Below are positions 1 to 10,183 of a stretch of 64,000 bases of DNA, piece by piece. The notes beneath the pieces were generated by a model. That model was not told the origin of the DNA. It saw nothing but the letters and a program-made list of their open reading frames with translations, and did not search any database. How positions within the stretch are numbered: position 1 is the stretch's first letter; the number at the start of each line of letters is the position of its first letter. The translations under genes and the position numbers were made by a program. The DNA comes from Clavaria fumosa (taxonomy: Eukaryota; Basidiomycota; Agaricomycetes; Agaricales; Clavariaceae): positions 3,162,001 through 3,226,000 of the forward strand of contig OX637800.1 of the NCBI GenBank assembly GCA_951802425.1, written 5' to 3'.

Positions 1-2236
1 ACAATGGGCTGTGCCTTCAACTGAGTAAGTGCAAGTGTGAGAAGGCTGAGGTGTTCTACCTAGGACTCAGACTCTCCCATAACCAGCTTGAGCATGACCC
101 AGCCAAGGCAGAAGCCATACAGAACTGGCTGCAGCCCCAAAACATCAAGGAACTCCAGCGATTCTTAGGCATGATCAATCACCTGTGGTGTTTCATCCCC
201 AACTTGTCCACATGAGCCAAACTGCTGTTCAAGCTGACTGGCAACATCCATGGTGCTGGCAAGCAGAACAGGTCGCAGCTTTCCTGGACCTGAAGAAGGC
301 ACTCATCTCGGCTCCAGTCCTTGCTCTACCCCAGGACTTGGGTAAATGGAAGGTAGAAACAGATGCTAGTAATCTTGCCACTGGCAGAGTTCTTTCTCAA
401 CTGCAAGCTGACAGGACCTGGAGACTGGTTGACTACATCTCCCAAGCCCTCACTGCAGCTGAGAAAAACTATGACATCTATGACAAAGAGTTCCTCATGG
501 TCATCCGGGTGCTCAGAGAGTGGAGGGCATATCTCATAGGAGTGGAAGAAACCTTTGAAATCTGGACCGACCATGCTAACCTTCAGTACTTCAGAAAACC
601 CCAAAAACTGAAGCCACAACAAATATGCTGGTATGGAGAACTCCAGAGTTTCAACTTCATAATCAAGTATCGCACGGGCAAAAGCAACACGAAAGCCAAT
701 ACCTCGTCATGAAGACCGGACTACAGAGATGCCATGGAAGAAGATGCCCCTGTCCAGGTGTTCCCCTCTATGGTGGATGCTTGTGTCAGTTTCACTTCAG
801 AGATGGAGACACTACTCGAGAAAAATAGTGCAGAACATGTCATGAAACCTGAAGAGCTCAATGACAGTTGGATGCAAGATTGTTTTGGGCTGTGGTGGAA
901 GAACGGCACTGTGTGGATACCCCCTGCTGTGTGTGAAACAGTGCCCAACTATGAGCATGACCTCCCCATTGCAGGATGCCCTGGAGCCAAGAAAATGAAA
1001 GCCACAGTACTCAAGTCCTACTGGTGGCCAGAAATGGTGAAGAACATAGACAGCTATGTAGCTGGATGTGAGGGATGCCAGAGGACCAAACCTGACCAGA
1101 CCAAATGCGCCACCCCCCTGTACCCTCACCCAGTGCCAAACAGACCATGGTCAGCGATCAGCTGGGATATAGTAGGACCGCTACCACAATCCTGCAGGTT
1201 CGATTCCATCCTTGTCATCATTGACAAATTTACCAAACGAACACTTATTGAGGTGATTGGGTTTGACCTGACAAGTCTAGGAGTGGCAAGGATCTTGCAT
1301 GACCGAGTATTCCAGAACCACGGTATTCCCCAGAAAGTTGTCAGCGATTGTGGACCACAGTTCATCTTGAGGTTCATGAAAGAGTTTTACTGCATGATTG
1401 GGATAAAGGCAAGCCCAAGTACTGCCTTCCACCCTCAGACTGATGGACAAATGGAGTGAGTAAACCAAGAGATTGAGACCTACCTACAGGGATATGTCAA
1501 CCATCTCCAGGACGATTGGGCCGAGTGGCTGAGCACTGCAGAATTCACACTGAACAACTGGGAACATTCTGTGACTGGCTATACTCCCTTTTTCCTGGAC
1601 TATGGGCAACATCCATGGAATGGAGGAATCCATCCCCAGACAGAGGTGAATCCAGCTGCGGATGAGTGGATGGCTAAGTTGGAGGAGTCACAGTGGGCTG
1701 CCAAGGAGGCTATGGAGAAAGCAGCACTGGCAATGAAAAAGAGCTATGACAATGGGAAGCGACCCAGCCACGAGTATGGGAAAGAAGATCTTGTATGGCT
1801 TGACATGCAGAACCTGAAAATGGACTGCCCCAACAAGAAACTTGACAATAAGTGTGCTGGACCTTTTGCTATCATCAAAAAGATAGGGCCAGCAGGATAC
1901 CGCCTCAAATTACCCCCAGCCTGGCATATCCACGACATGTTCAATGAGCTCCTTCTGACTCTGTATGTCCCTCCTTCTTTTGCTTCTCAGTCCTGACCAC
2001 CTCCTCCCCCTCCCACCATCAATGATGACCAGCTGGAATACAATGTCAAGGAAATACTGGATGTGAAGGAAGTAGGACAAGGAGTAAAATATCTGGTGAA
2101 ATGGCTAGGATATCCTGTTGAAGAGAATACTTGGGAGCCCTGCCAGAACCTCACCAATGTCACACTCCTGCTCTGTGACTTCTTTCTCAAGCATCCAGAG
2201 AAAGTGAAGCTAGCCAGTCAAGATGCCCAGCCTTGA
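1..2236 (+). pseudogene. Ty3/Gypsy chromovirus pol remnant (RT end, RNase H, integrase, chromodomain)
   Basis: Decayed retrotransposon polyprotein entering from the left edge. In order: the reverse-transcriptase C-terminus (about 3-250, with LQRFLGMINHL), RNase H (about 270-710), the integrase HHCC zinc finger and DDE core (about 930-1530, with CEGCQRTKPDQ, SWDIVGPLP and FHPQTDGQ), the integrase C-terminus, and a chromodomain (about 2035-2130, with KYLVKWLGYPVEENTWEP). The chromodomain places it among the chromoviruses, whose integrase tail reads histone marks and guides insertion into heterochromatin. One frameshift lies near 250. In-frame stops at about 213, 710, 1457 and 1994 are all TGA, as expected from C-to-T decay of CGA or G-to-A change of TGG. 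The last stop is at 2234-2236, followed by a polypurine tract and an LTR. Not functional. The upstream part is outside the window. Confidence 0.93.
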
Positions 2237-2870
2237 GGAGGGGGCCATGTCAGGATTGCTTACATAAGCCACCACCACTGAACTCCAGAGTGTTTCAGTG
2301 ACCAGCAACAAGAGACAAATGCGAAGTCACATGACTGCCTGTGACCTTTGCCACATCACTGCAACCCTACGCCAGCACCTATGGGTTCACAGTAGGCACC
2401 TGTCATGTGTCCCCACCCACATTTCCTGGCCTTTCTCACGCTTTGCAATTTGTGATGGAGGCAGATCCATGACAGTGGTACTGACAGCCCCCATCAACCA
2501 ATCTATCCTAATCAGGCTTAGTTGAGGTCTCCCCTTGGGCAGCCGAGCCCACACCAAGCATTTCCCTTGTCAGCACTCCCTATCTGTGCCTCCCTGCTGC
2601 CTTCCTATTTTGGCATCTCATTTACCCTAATGCACCTCCCCTATACCTCGCGACTCAGTGCACGTAGCCTCACTCTCATCCTCATGACTCACACACACTG
2701 CACAGCCCCCTCTCATTGTATATATAGTGCCCATGTAATAGCAGTAGTTCCTCACATTGAAATTGAGTTGCTTCCCCTTATGCTCTCTTGGACTGACAGC
2801 AACCCTACCGCAACCTGCTGCAACCTTTTCGCAACCTTTTGCAACCCCTCTGCTGTGTACTCCAGATGTG
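2237..2870 (+). mobile_element. Polypurine tract and start of 3' LTR of the chromovirus
   Basis: A purine-rich tract (GAGGAGGGGG) follows the pol stop at once, and the LTR begins with TGTCAGGATTGC at 2248. The same start, TGT(C/T)AGGATTGCTTACATAAGCC, recurs at 11452 (+) and, reversed, at 43911, 47896 and 48917, so it is one LTR family in this window (LTR C). A TATA-like TATATATAG lies near 2720. The 3' limit of this LTR could not be fixed; the end given is a guess. This copy seems longer than the 280-290 bp LTR C copies elsewhere. Confidence 0.6.
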
Positions 2871-3699
2871 GCCATGGGCTGAAGATGGGCCCCTGCTGCC
2901 AAGAGAGGTTGTTTCCAATGCCACCAGACTGGCCATGCTGTCTGATTCTGCCCCCTGCCCAATATGCATCTGCAGGTCCCAGGGGCCCAAACCTGTGCAG
3001 TATCAGGTGCCCCCTGAATGGCAGAGGAGTATGAGAAAGAGATTGCACTGCTCCAAGCCCAACTGGAGCCATATGAGAGAGCAAGGAGGGCTCCTGCTAG
3101 GGAGAAAAGCTGTTCCAGCCCCCATTCCATCCCTGTGCCTGCAGCAAGTATACCCAAGTATACTATCTTGCAGCAGAGACATACCTGAATCAGGGCTGAG
3201 GTGAAGGAGGAAGTGAGGCTGGCAGAGCACCCAACCATGGTGCAGCTTCATCCTCCTCAATGCCATGACATCAGTCTGATCATTCCCTGGATACTTTCAT
3301 TCCATCCTGACTGTTGCTCCCATGTTTCCTCACCATCATTACTTTGTTCAACCAGAGTCCCTAGGTAATGGACTTAGTACTGTATATATACTGTATATAT
3401 GTGAGTAGATACTCAGCCTGTATTCCCCAGACTTTGATATTCTCACTCTGCACTGCTCTACTACAAGTTTGACCTGAGGTCCCAATAAGGAAATCATCTT
3501 GTGACCATCTTGCAACCTTTCCTTGGCCCCCCATCCTCTACTTTTGGATCAACCACAACAGAAATCACTGTTTCAAGCATATCTCACTCAATTGTTGATT
3601 ATTTTGGATGTTCTAGGGCTTAATTTGATGGGTAAATCTGCCAGGTATGGGTAGGGTCATGCCCTGGATGCAGGTTTGGGTCAGTGTCAAAATACCCAC
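2871..3699. other. Decayed repeat sequence without a recognisable gene
   Basis: This stretch has no intact gene. A short reading frame at about 3017-3110 starts MAEEYEKEIALLQAQLE and resembles the coiled-coil start of a gag protein, but it soon hits stops. A TATA-rich patch lies at about 3380-3400. The composition is CG-poor, like the neighbouring transposon remnants. Confidence 0.4.
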
Positions 3700-4130
3700 A
3701 GGTTGCCCATGTTATTCACTAGTCAGTGTAGAGTCTTGCTCAAGGGTTGCCTTTTTTGTGAAGTGGTGTCTCTTATTTGGTCTCCCTGCATCCCATATTT
3801 CTTGGATTTGACAAAGAACATGGATCACAGGTGCAGGGGCTGTGTCCTGCTTGACACATACCAGAGGGGTGGAAATACTGTTGCCCATCAGCATGCATGA
3901 ATGCTATGCAGAATGTTCAAACATGATCTGGCTGAATGCAAGGCCTCACATGTACATTAAAATTGTGAAATGATCAATGCTCAATATAGGACAGCTCTGT
4001 CTTTTTATATAGACCCAACCAGTACCTTCAGGGAAAGCAACACATTACCAGCCAGAGTGACCAGAGTTTTGAATTGAAAGCATCTGCATTTACATCTCTA
4101 AACCTGGCCCAGCATCAATCTCAAGCGCAG
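3700..4130 (+). pseudogene. Decayed, inverted duplicate of the 3' end of the LITAF-domain gene, with its 3' flank
   Basis: Codons 3785-3900 read as the C-terminal LITAF half (KNMDHRCRGC then TYQRGGNTVAHQHA and a stop). They match the last exon of the intact gene at 21189-22090 (minus). The match continues upstream into that gene's last intron, so this is a DNA copy and not a retrocopy. It continues downstream through its 3' flank to about 4130, overlapping the end of the FCP1-like gene. Changes are mostly C-to-T/G-to-A, and the second zinc CxxC knuckle reads CRGC-V instead of CGGC-G. The 5' part of the gene is absent. Confidence 0.85.
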
Positions 4131-5708
4131 ACAATGCATCAAGTCCTCGGCGCACCCAAGTTCTGAGCGTTGGTGTATGCGTGAACCACATAGCATCACT
4201 GTTCGCGGGCGCTGAAGCGCTCGACGAGGAACCTGGGCAGTTGGTGGTACTCTCGAGCAACGGTTTGTCGTCGGCACCGTCAGGTGCTGCATGTCGTTGC
4301 TTTTGCTTCTTCGCCTTCACATTCGCGTTCGCGCCAATTTGGTCTTTTTCTCCCTTGCTTTCGTCCGCATATGATAGCGCACTGACATGCTCCAACTTGT
4401 AATGTGACCCTGGCTTGTCTACTGGTAGAGCGCCTCGCATCCATAAGCCACCGGCGCGCATCCAAGAAGCGACATTATTCTCGAGCTTAAGTGCATCCAA
4501 GATACCGATCACAGCGAGCAAAGTCTGATCATAGCCATTTTCAGGTGTTTCCTGAGCAGGTTCCCGTTTGTTTCTCTGCTGACTCGACAATGGTCGCTCT
4601 CTTTCACCTATTCGTCTCTGGTACCTTTCCTCCCAATCTCCGTCTTCTGATTCATACTCGAAGGCCGCTCGACTTTGACTCTGGCACACTTTCAAGTCAT
4701 CCGCTCTCGCATTCCCATCATATTCGCGGACGCACAAATGATTATAGGGTTGGAGAGTTGCTTTGAGGAGAGAATCGTCAAGAAGGAGGGTCGTATAAGC
4801 AGAATGTACGTGGGTTTCGGTCCATCTTTCGACAACAGTGCCAGGCGGGGACGCCGGACGAGATGTTGGAGACTGTGATTGCGAGGAGCAGATCGAACTT
4901 TCGTCATTGCCGGCAGTGTATGGGAGCGTATGATTGGCAAGCTCGGCCCAAGGCTTCCTCAGATCCTTCGTGGTCGGCGAGTTACGATCTACATAGTATG
5001 AGGATGGGGAGGACCTAACTATTTGTTTACAAGCTCACGATAGTCTGCTTTGCTCAAGCCCATCTTGTCCCTAGACCACACAGCGACGAGCCGCTCCTTG
5101 CGGGAGCCAAAACACTGGTAAACCATATCTTCCACGCTGTGAGGCTGTGCGGAGCTCCAGACCATCGTATCAAGCCATTGGGATGTATCTGAATGGAAGA
5201 CATAATCGAGGAAAGGCCGAAGGTATGGTCGGAGGTGCACTTTGCGGAAAGCGCGGCGCTTGCTCCTGACAGCGGATCGAACGAGGAGTGTGCCATTCAG
5301 ATCAAGGATGAGTAGCTTGCGCAAGGCGGACGGCACTGGAAGAGGCGCTGATGGCTCCAGAGATATAGCGAGATAGTGGGCTGACGTGGAGGACGTTGAT
5401 GGCGATTTCGCATCCACGCGGACGCTGTCGCTAGAATCGTTTCTCAAGCGTGTTCGGCGCGTGGTGTCTACGTTGGCCGACCCCTCTTCGAAACAGAGAT
5501 CGTCATCGTCGTCGATGTGCGGCTGTTTTGCCGAGTGCAGCATGAAGTCGGCGTGCGCCAGTCCTTTAGCAGAGTGATGAAGCAAGAATAACAATGCCTG
5601 AGCCGTCCTTTGTAGAACGGGGAACAGTTTGAGAGAAATTGTGCGCGATGAACGCAGTACGCGGAAGGTGATGCTGGTGATGAGGCTCGTGCACGTCGCG
5701 TGGTCCAA
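4090..5708 (-). CDS. FCP1/NIF-type HAD phosphatase-like protein
   Basis: Two exons joined by a 50-bp intron (4989-5038, GTGAGC...TAG). The joined frame gives 522 residues from the Met at 5708; a shorter start at 5543 (467 residues) is also possible because the first 55 residues look unconserved. The HAD motif LLILDLNGTLL lies near residue 135. The NLI-interacting-factor core follows (LRPFLDYVFHSD, MVWSSAQPHSVEDMV, KMGLSKADY), and exon 2 carries KDLRKPW and the LLLDDS loop motif. Catalytically active family members use DxDx(T/V); here the second Asp is Asn (DLN), so phosphatase activity is doubtful. The C-terminal ~170 residues are charged, Ser-rich and without a recognised domain. It is divergent from COG7, with 11 bp between start codons. 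Its last ~40 bp are shared with the duplicated LITAF 3' flank. Confidence 0.82.
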
Positions 5709-5719
5709 CCAGCACGGTC

Positions 5720-8353
5720 ATGCCCTTGCCAGCCACCACTGCGGAGATCATCCAATCTCTCGACGATCGCGCTGACCTGGCGTTCTGGATCAACGAGGCT
5801 CTCAACGCCGAAGTTGCGGATAGCCATGAACAACAAGCTCCTCTCTCCGAGCTAGAGCAACGGATTGCCGGACTGCTGGCTGCCATTGATGTCGCCTGCG
5901 AGGACACGGCTATGCAGCTAGAGCGCATAATTAACGATGTCTCTCGTGGAGTGCCTAGGCTAATCTACGACGTGCACTTCATGGAAGATGCTGCCGTGGC
6001 TCTTCAAGCCTCCCTTTCCTCCGTCAATGATGAATCTGACACCGTGCCGGAGGCGACTGCCGTTGCTCTCGAACAGCTCCGCCACCTCGATACAGTGAAG
6101 AGACACATGGAGGCTGCTAGGAATGTTCTGCGCGAGGCGGAAAGCTGGAGCACCCTCGAAGCAGAAGTTACGTCCCTTCTGGCGGAGAAGAATTACACCA
6201 AAGCCGCCGAGAGGCTCTCAGAGGCTAGCAGGAGCGTGATCGTGTTTGAAAAGACGCCAGAGTATGAATCGCGTCAGACCCTGCTTGTTAGCTTGCAGAA
6301 CCAGCTCGAGGCGTCCCTGAGCTCAGCGTTGGTCGCAGCAATCACGTCGCAGGACTTGACCATCTGTCGGGATTATTTCGCTATATTCTCCAACATACAA
6401 CGCGAGTCTGAATTCAGAAATTACTACAACGGCTCAAGAAGGGCTGCTCTCGTCGCTCTGTGGCAGTCAGTTCAACTCGCAGAAGGAGATCCTGCATTAT
6501 CCACATCCGCTTCGACAGTCCAGACATTTTCCGGCTTCCTGCCCAGGTTCTACGCCAATTTTTTGTCCCTTCTAGATGCTGAGCGCACTCGCATTCCGTC
6601 TATCTTTCCGGATCCTTCCTTATCATTCTCGACCCTCATCTTTTCGGTGTCGTCAGCCCTCCAACCCACTTTGTCGCAGCGGCTTGCTGCGGTCATAAGC
6701 CACTATGGTGCTTCAGGTTTACAAGAGGTCATTGTTGCGTTCAAGGCGACAGAAGACTTTGTTTTAAAAGCAGAGCAGGTCATTGACAAAGTCAGACAAG
6801 CCTCCCCACAATCCTCTCCGAATAGCCCCAAGATCGAGAGCCTGACAAATTCCAGGATGTTACACAAAAAAAATTCAAAGAGAATGTCCGTGTCCTGGCG
6901 CGTCGCTGCTCCGCGACACTCAGTGTCTGGATTCGGCGTACCGACCACCTCTGAAGACCTGGATTGGGATTTCGAGTTTTTCCAACCTTTCGTCGATTTT
7001 CAAATGGACTATGGCAATCTCGAGTCTCGTTTGCTCGACGAAAAGTTGAACGAGATCGTCACGTCTGGCGTAGCGTTGAGAGATTTGGATCAACCTCGGC
7101 TTCTACGGGACAGTGTGGTTGATCTTTGTCGTGCAGCGGACGAAGCTATTGTCAGATGCTTAGAATTCACGTATGGATATGCTGCCGTCGGCCTTGTACA
7201 GGCCGTGGACACCTTTTTCAAGTCGTTCATGGATATGTGGACGGCCGACCTCATAATGCAACGCTCGTCGACGGTGTCCCATCAACCGTCCAAGCCTGGG
7301 GATGACCTCTCCGACTTGGACTACACTGAGCAGGACTGGGCGGCCTTCCAATTCTTCATTGACCTCCTCGCCTCTGCCCGCACAGCGTCCGAGAGGATGA
7401 ATGCCTTTGAAGCCAACTTAATATCTGCACTTGCCCGAGTGGCACCGATGCTCCGGTTGGGGCATAGCAGTCCAATGCAGGCGTCTCTGCCGGGAATGGT
7501 GGGTGCAGCACAATTACTCGCCCAATCCACTCTCAATTCTGCTGAGCTGCACGCTATTCTCTCGAGTGCTGAATCTGAACCCACCATACCGTCGCCCCGA
7601 CTTGATGGTATGCAAACGCCCCTACTCGTCGATGCTCGCGCCGCTGTCTCGTCCTTTGCCAAAGCCTGTCAAGTCTCATTACAAGATACCATTCTCTCCC
7701 CTCTGCGCCGTCATCTCGCTATGTACCCCTCGCTGCCGCACTGGTCCGCCCCGAAGTCGAAACTGGCCAGTCCGTTCGAGCTGCTTGTACCAAGCTTCTC
7801 GCTATCGCCCACGGACGTGATGCAGCGCGTCGCAGAGGGCTTACTGAACTTGCCACGACTCTTTGAGGTGCATGCGGAGGATGACGCGCGGGCGTTTTCG
7901 CTGCAGACGCTCCCACATGTCGACGCGGCGCTCTTCAATCGCGCACCCCTCCCGGAACAACCCGAGACGCAACCTACGCACGCACGACGCGCGTCTCTGA
8001 TCGCGAAGCCCACTTCGCTATCGCCATCACATATGGCACAGCCCCTTACTTCTGAGGCGGTCTCGGCCGCATGGCTCTCGTCTCTCGGGCACGCGGTCGC
8101 AGCTCATTTTACAGGGAATGTGTTGCCGACTGTCCGCGCGCTGACGCCAGCTGCGACCGCGCAGCTTGCCGCAGACTTGGGATACCTTGCCAACATTGTG
8201 CGCGCCCTGAACGTGGATCACCCGGAGCTGGATGGCCTCAGGGAGCTTGTTGAAATGGATGAGGAGGAGGGAAGAAGGAGAGCAGCAGAGACAGACATTG
8301 CATCGGATAAGATATTCACGTTGGTCGCGAGCATCAGAGGGTGGCGCACCTAA
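5720..8353 (+). CDS. COG7: Conserved oligomeric Golgi complex subunit 7
   Basis: Intron-free frame of 877 residues. COG7 belongs to lobe B of the COG tether, which captures retrograde vesicles at the Golgi and keeps glycosylation enzymes in place. The N-terminus fits the family: a DRADLAFWINEAL stretch, then helical heptad-rich sequence (LEQRIAGLLAAIDVACEDTA) and an invariant-looking LIYDVHFMEDAA segment. The remainder is a long helical protein without membrane segments or catalytic motifs, as expected for a tether, with a Ser/Pro-rich loop at about residues 360-400. The length is close to other fungal COG7 proteins. The start codon is the first in frame. A Tc1-like fold-back element begins about 235 bp after the stop. 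Confidence 0.88.
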   Translation: MPLPATTAEIIQSLDDRADLAFWINEALNAEVADSHEQQAPLSELEQRIAGLLAAIDVACEDTAMQLERIINDVSRGVPRLIYDVHFMEDAAVALQASLSSVNDESDTVPEATAVALEQLRHLDTVKRHMEAARNVLREAESWSTLEAEVTSLLAEKNYTKAAERLSEASRSVIVFEKTPEYESRQTLLVSLQNQLEASLSSALVAAITSQDLTICRDYFAIFSNIQRESEFRNYYNGSRRAALVALWQSVQLAEGDPALSTSASTVQTFSGFLPRFYANFLSLLDAERTRIPSIFPDPSLSFSTLIFSVSSALQPTLSQRLAAVISHYGASGLQEVIVAFKATEDFVLKAEQVIDKVRQASPQSSPNSPKIESLTNSRMLHKKNSKRMSVSWRVAAPRHSVSGFGVPTTSEDLDWDFEFFQPFVDFQMDYGNLESRLLDEKLNEIVTSGVALRDLDQPRLLRDSVVDLCRAADEAIVRCLEFTYGYAAVGLVQAVDTFFKSFMDMWTADLIMQRSSTVSHQPSKPGDDLSDLDYTEQDWAAFQFFIDLLASARTASERMNAFEANLISALARVAPMLRLGHSSPMQASLPGMVGAAQLLAQSTLNSAELHAILSSAESEPTIPSPRLDGMQTPLLVDARAAVSSFAKACQVSLQDTILSPLRRHLAMYPSLPHWSAPKSKLASPFELLVPSFSLSPTDVMQRVAEGLLNLPRLFEVHAEDDARAFSLQTLPHVDAALFNRAPLPEQPETQPTHARRASLIAKPTSLSPSHMAQPLTSEAVSAAWLSSLGHAVAAHFTGNVLPTVRALTPAATAQLAADLGYLANIVRALNVDHPELDGLRELVEMDEEEGRRRAAETDIASDKIFTLVASIRGWRT

Positions 8354-8588
8354 GACCCTTGCTTCTGCTGGCAGGAATGCGTGTGGTGCTAGATGAACCT
8401 TGTTGTAAACTTGTAATGGCATTTTTGGGACTTATCATCTCATCTATGGGAATTGTCTAGTCTCTAAACTATGCAGATTGGACTACCTCTGCTTCTGTTT
8501 GAGTTTGGAGCTGCTGTGCAAGCTCAGACTTGTTGTTTGTTTTATAGGCCATCAGGAAAATAATTGGGGTGGTAAATTGAGGTATATA

Positions 8589-10183
8589 CAGTGACTCACA
8601 AAACTGTTCGAATGTTTTGCACTTTTGAAATGATTCACTTATAACACTCCAGGTAAAATGGCTAAAATCCTGAAGATATTTGTGGGGATAGCCATGCCTC
8701 TTGGCTACAACTTTGCTATATGTTGTAAAGTACTATTTCTATTTCTGGTAATGTTATGACATCATTCTCTTTGTCATGTCATTTGAACAGTTTTGTTGCT
8801 GGCAATTTTATCAGTCAAATGTGTAAGTATTAGTGTTCAATATGGCCTCTTTTTGCCTTCAGCACACCCCCAATCCTTCTAGGCATGCTTTCAATCAATC
8901 CCTGACAAATAGAGGCAGGTATCTTGTTCCACTCCTCTTCCACCCTTCTTACAACTGTAACACTCCACTTGGTGCCCTTTCATACTCTCCAAGCCTCCTC
9001 TTAAGATGACTCCACAGATGCTCAATGGGATTGAGGTCTGGAGATTGAGTAGGTCATATGAGGGCCTTAAAATCATGGTTCTTTAGCCAATCTTTGGCCT
9101 GGTGGCTCTGGTGCTTGAGGTCCTCATCATGTTACAACATGATGTCTTCAGGGATCTTGTCATAGTATTGGAGGCTGGCCTGAAGTTTGGCAGTGTAAAG
9201 GTGCTTATCCATCCTCCCATCAATCCTGCAGGCATATCCCACCCCCTCCAACATCATACATCCCCATACCATCACAGCACCACCTCCAAATGTTCTTGTT
9301 CCCTCCACCAACCTGTCACCACCCTATTTCACCCTGCTTCTTCCTCACCCATTTCTTCCCATTGGATCCCAACCTATTGACCTTAGTCTCATCTGACCAG
9401 ACAACCCTCTTCCAGTCCTCTACAGTCCAATCTTTATGTGCTATAGCAAAATCCATCCTCTCCTTCCTAGTCTACTACTAAGTAAGGGCAATCTCTCCTC
9501 AGCCACAGTGTTTAGACCTACAGTCCTTAGACACCTTCTAACAGTGTATGCAGAAATAGGCTGGTTAGTAATACTACTAAGGGTCCTGGCAATCTGCACA
9601 GTATTTTCTGCCTTGCCAGAGCTGATCAAGCATATTGCAACATGATGAGGACCTCAAGCACCAGAGCCACCAGGCCAAAGATTGGCTAAAGAACCATGAT
9701 TTTAAGGCCCTCATATGACCTACTCAATCTCCAGACCTCAATCCCATTGAGCATCTGTGGAGTCATCTTAAGAGGAGGCTTGGAGAGTATGAAAGGGCAC
9801 CAAGTGGAGTGTTACAGTTGTGGGAAGGGTGGAAGAGGAGTGGAACAAGATACCTGCTTCTATTTGTCAGGGATTGATTGAAAGCATGCCTAGAAGGATT
9901 GGGGGTGTGCTGAAGGCAAAAAGAGGCCATATTGAACACTAATACTTACACATTTGACTGATAAAATTGCCAGCAACAAAACTGTTCGAATGACATGACA
10001 AAGAGAATGATGTCATAACATTACCAAAAATGGAAATAGTACTTTACAACATATAGCAAAGTTGTAGCCAAGAGGCATGGCTATCCCCACAAATATCTTC
10101 AGGATTTTAGCCATTTTACCTGGAGTGTTATAAGTGAATCATTTCAAAAGTGCAAAACATTCGAACAGTTTTGTGAGTCACTG
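8589..10183. mobile_element. Fold-back Tc1/mariner-type element with ~550-bp inverted arms
   Basis: The element is 1,595 bp. Both ends read CAGTGACTCACAAAACTG inwards and it is flanked by the TA duplication typical of Tc1/mariner (8587-8588 and 10184-10185). The left arm (8589-9141) and right arm (about 9630-10183) are nearly identical inverted copies, far longer than normal Tc1 terminal repeats. The arms carry the end of a transposase gene, so its C-terminal part exists twice and facing inwards. The unique centre (9142-9629) carries the transposase helix-turn-helix and first catalytic region. The N-terminal helix-turn-helix domain is missing, as if replaced by the extra arm. Confidence 0.93.
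8885..9650 (-). pseudogene. Tc1-like DDE transposase remnant
   Basis: Reading leftwards: a paired-like helix-turn-helix segment (ARTLSSITNQPISAYTVRRC, about 9630-9540), the first catalytic Asp region (VVWSDETKVN, about 9400), a segment with VMVWGCMM, the second Asp region (HDEDLKHQSHQAKDWLKN, about 9110) and the third motif SPDLNPIEHLW (about 9030). Several frameshifts and stops interrupt it. The true N-terminus is lacking. An inverted second copy of the last two motifs lies in the right arm (about 9640-9790, plus strand). Confidence 0.9.
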
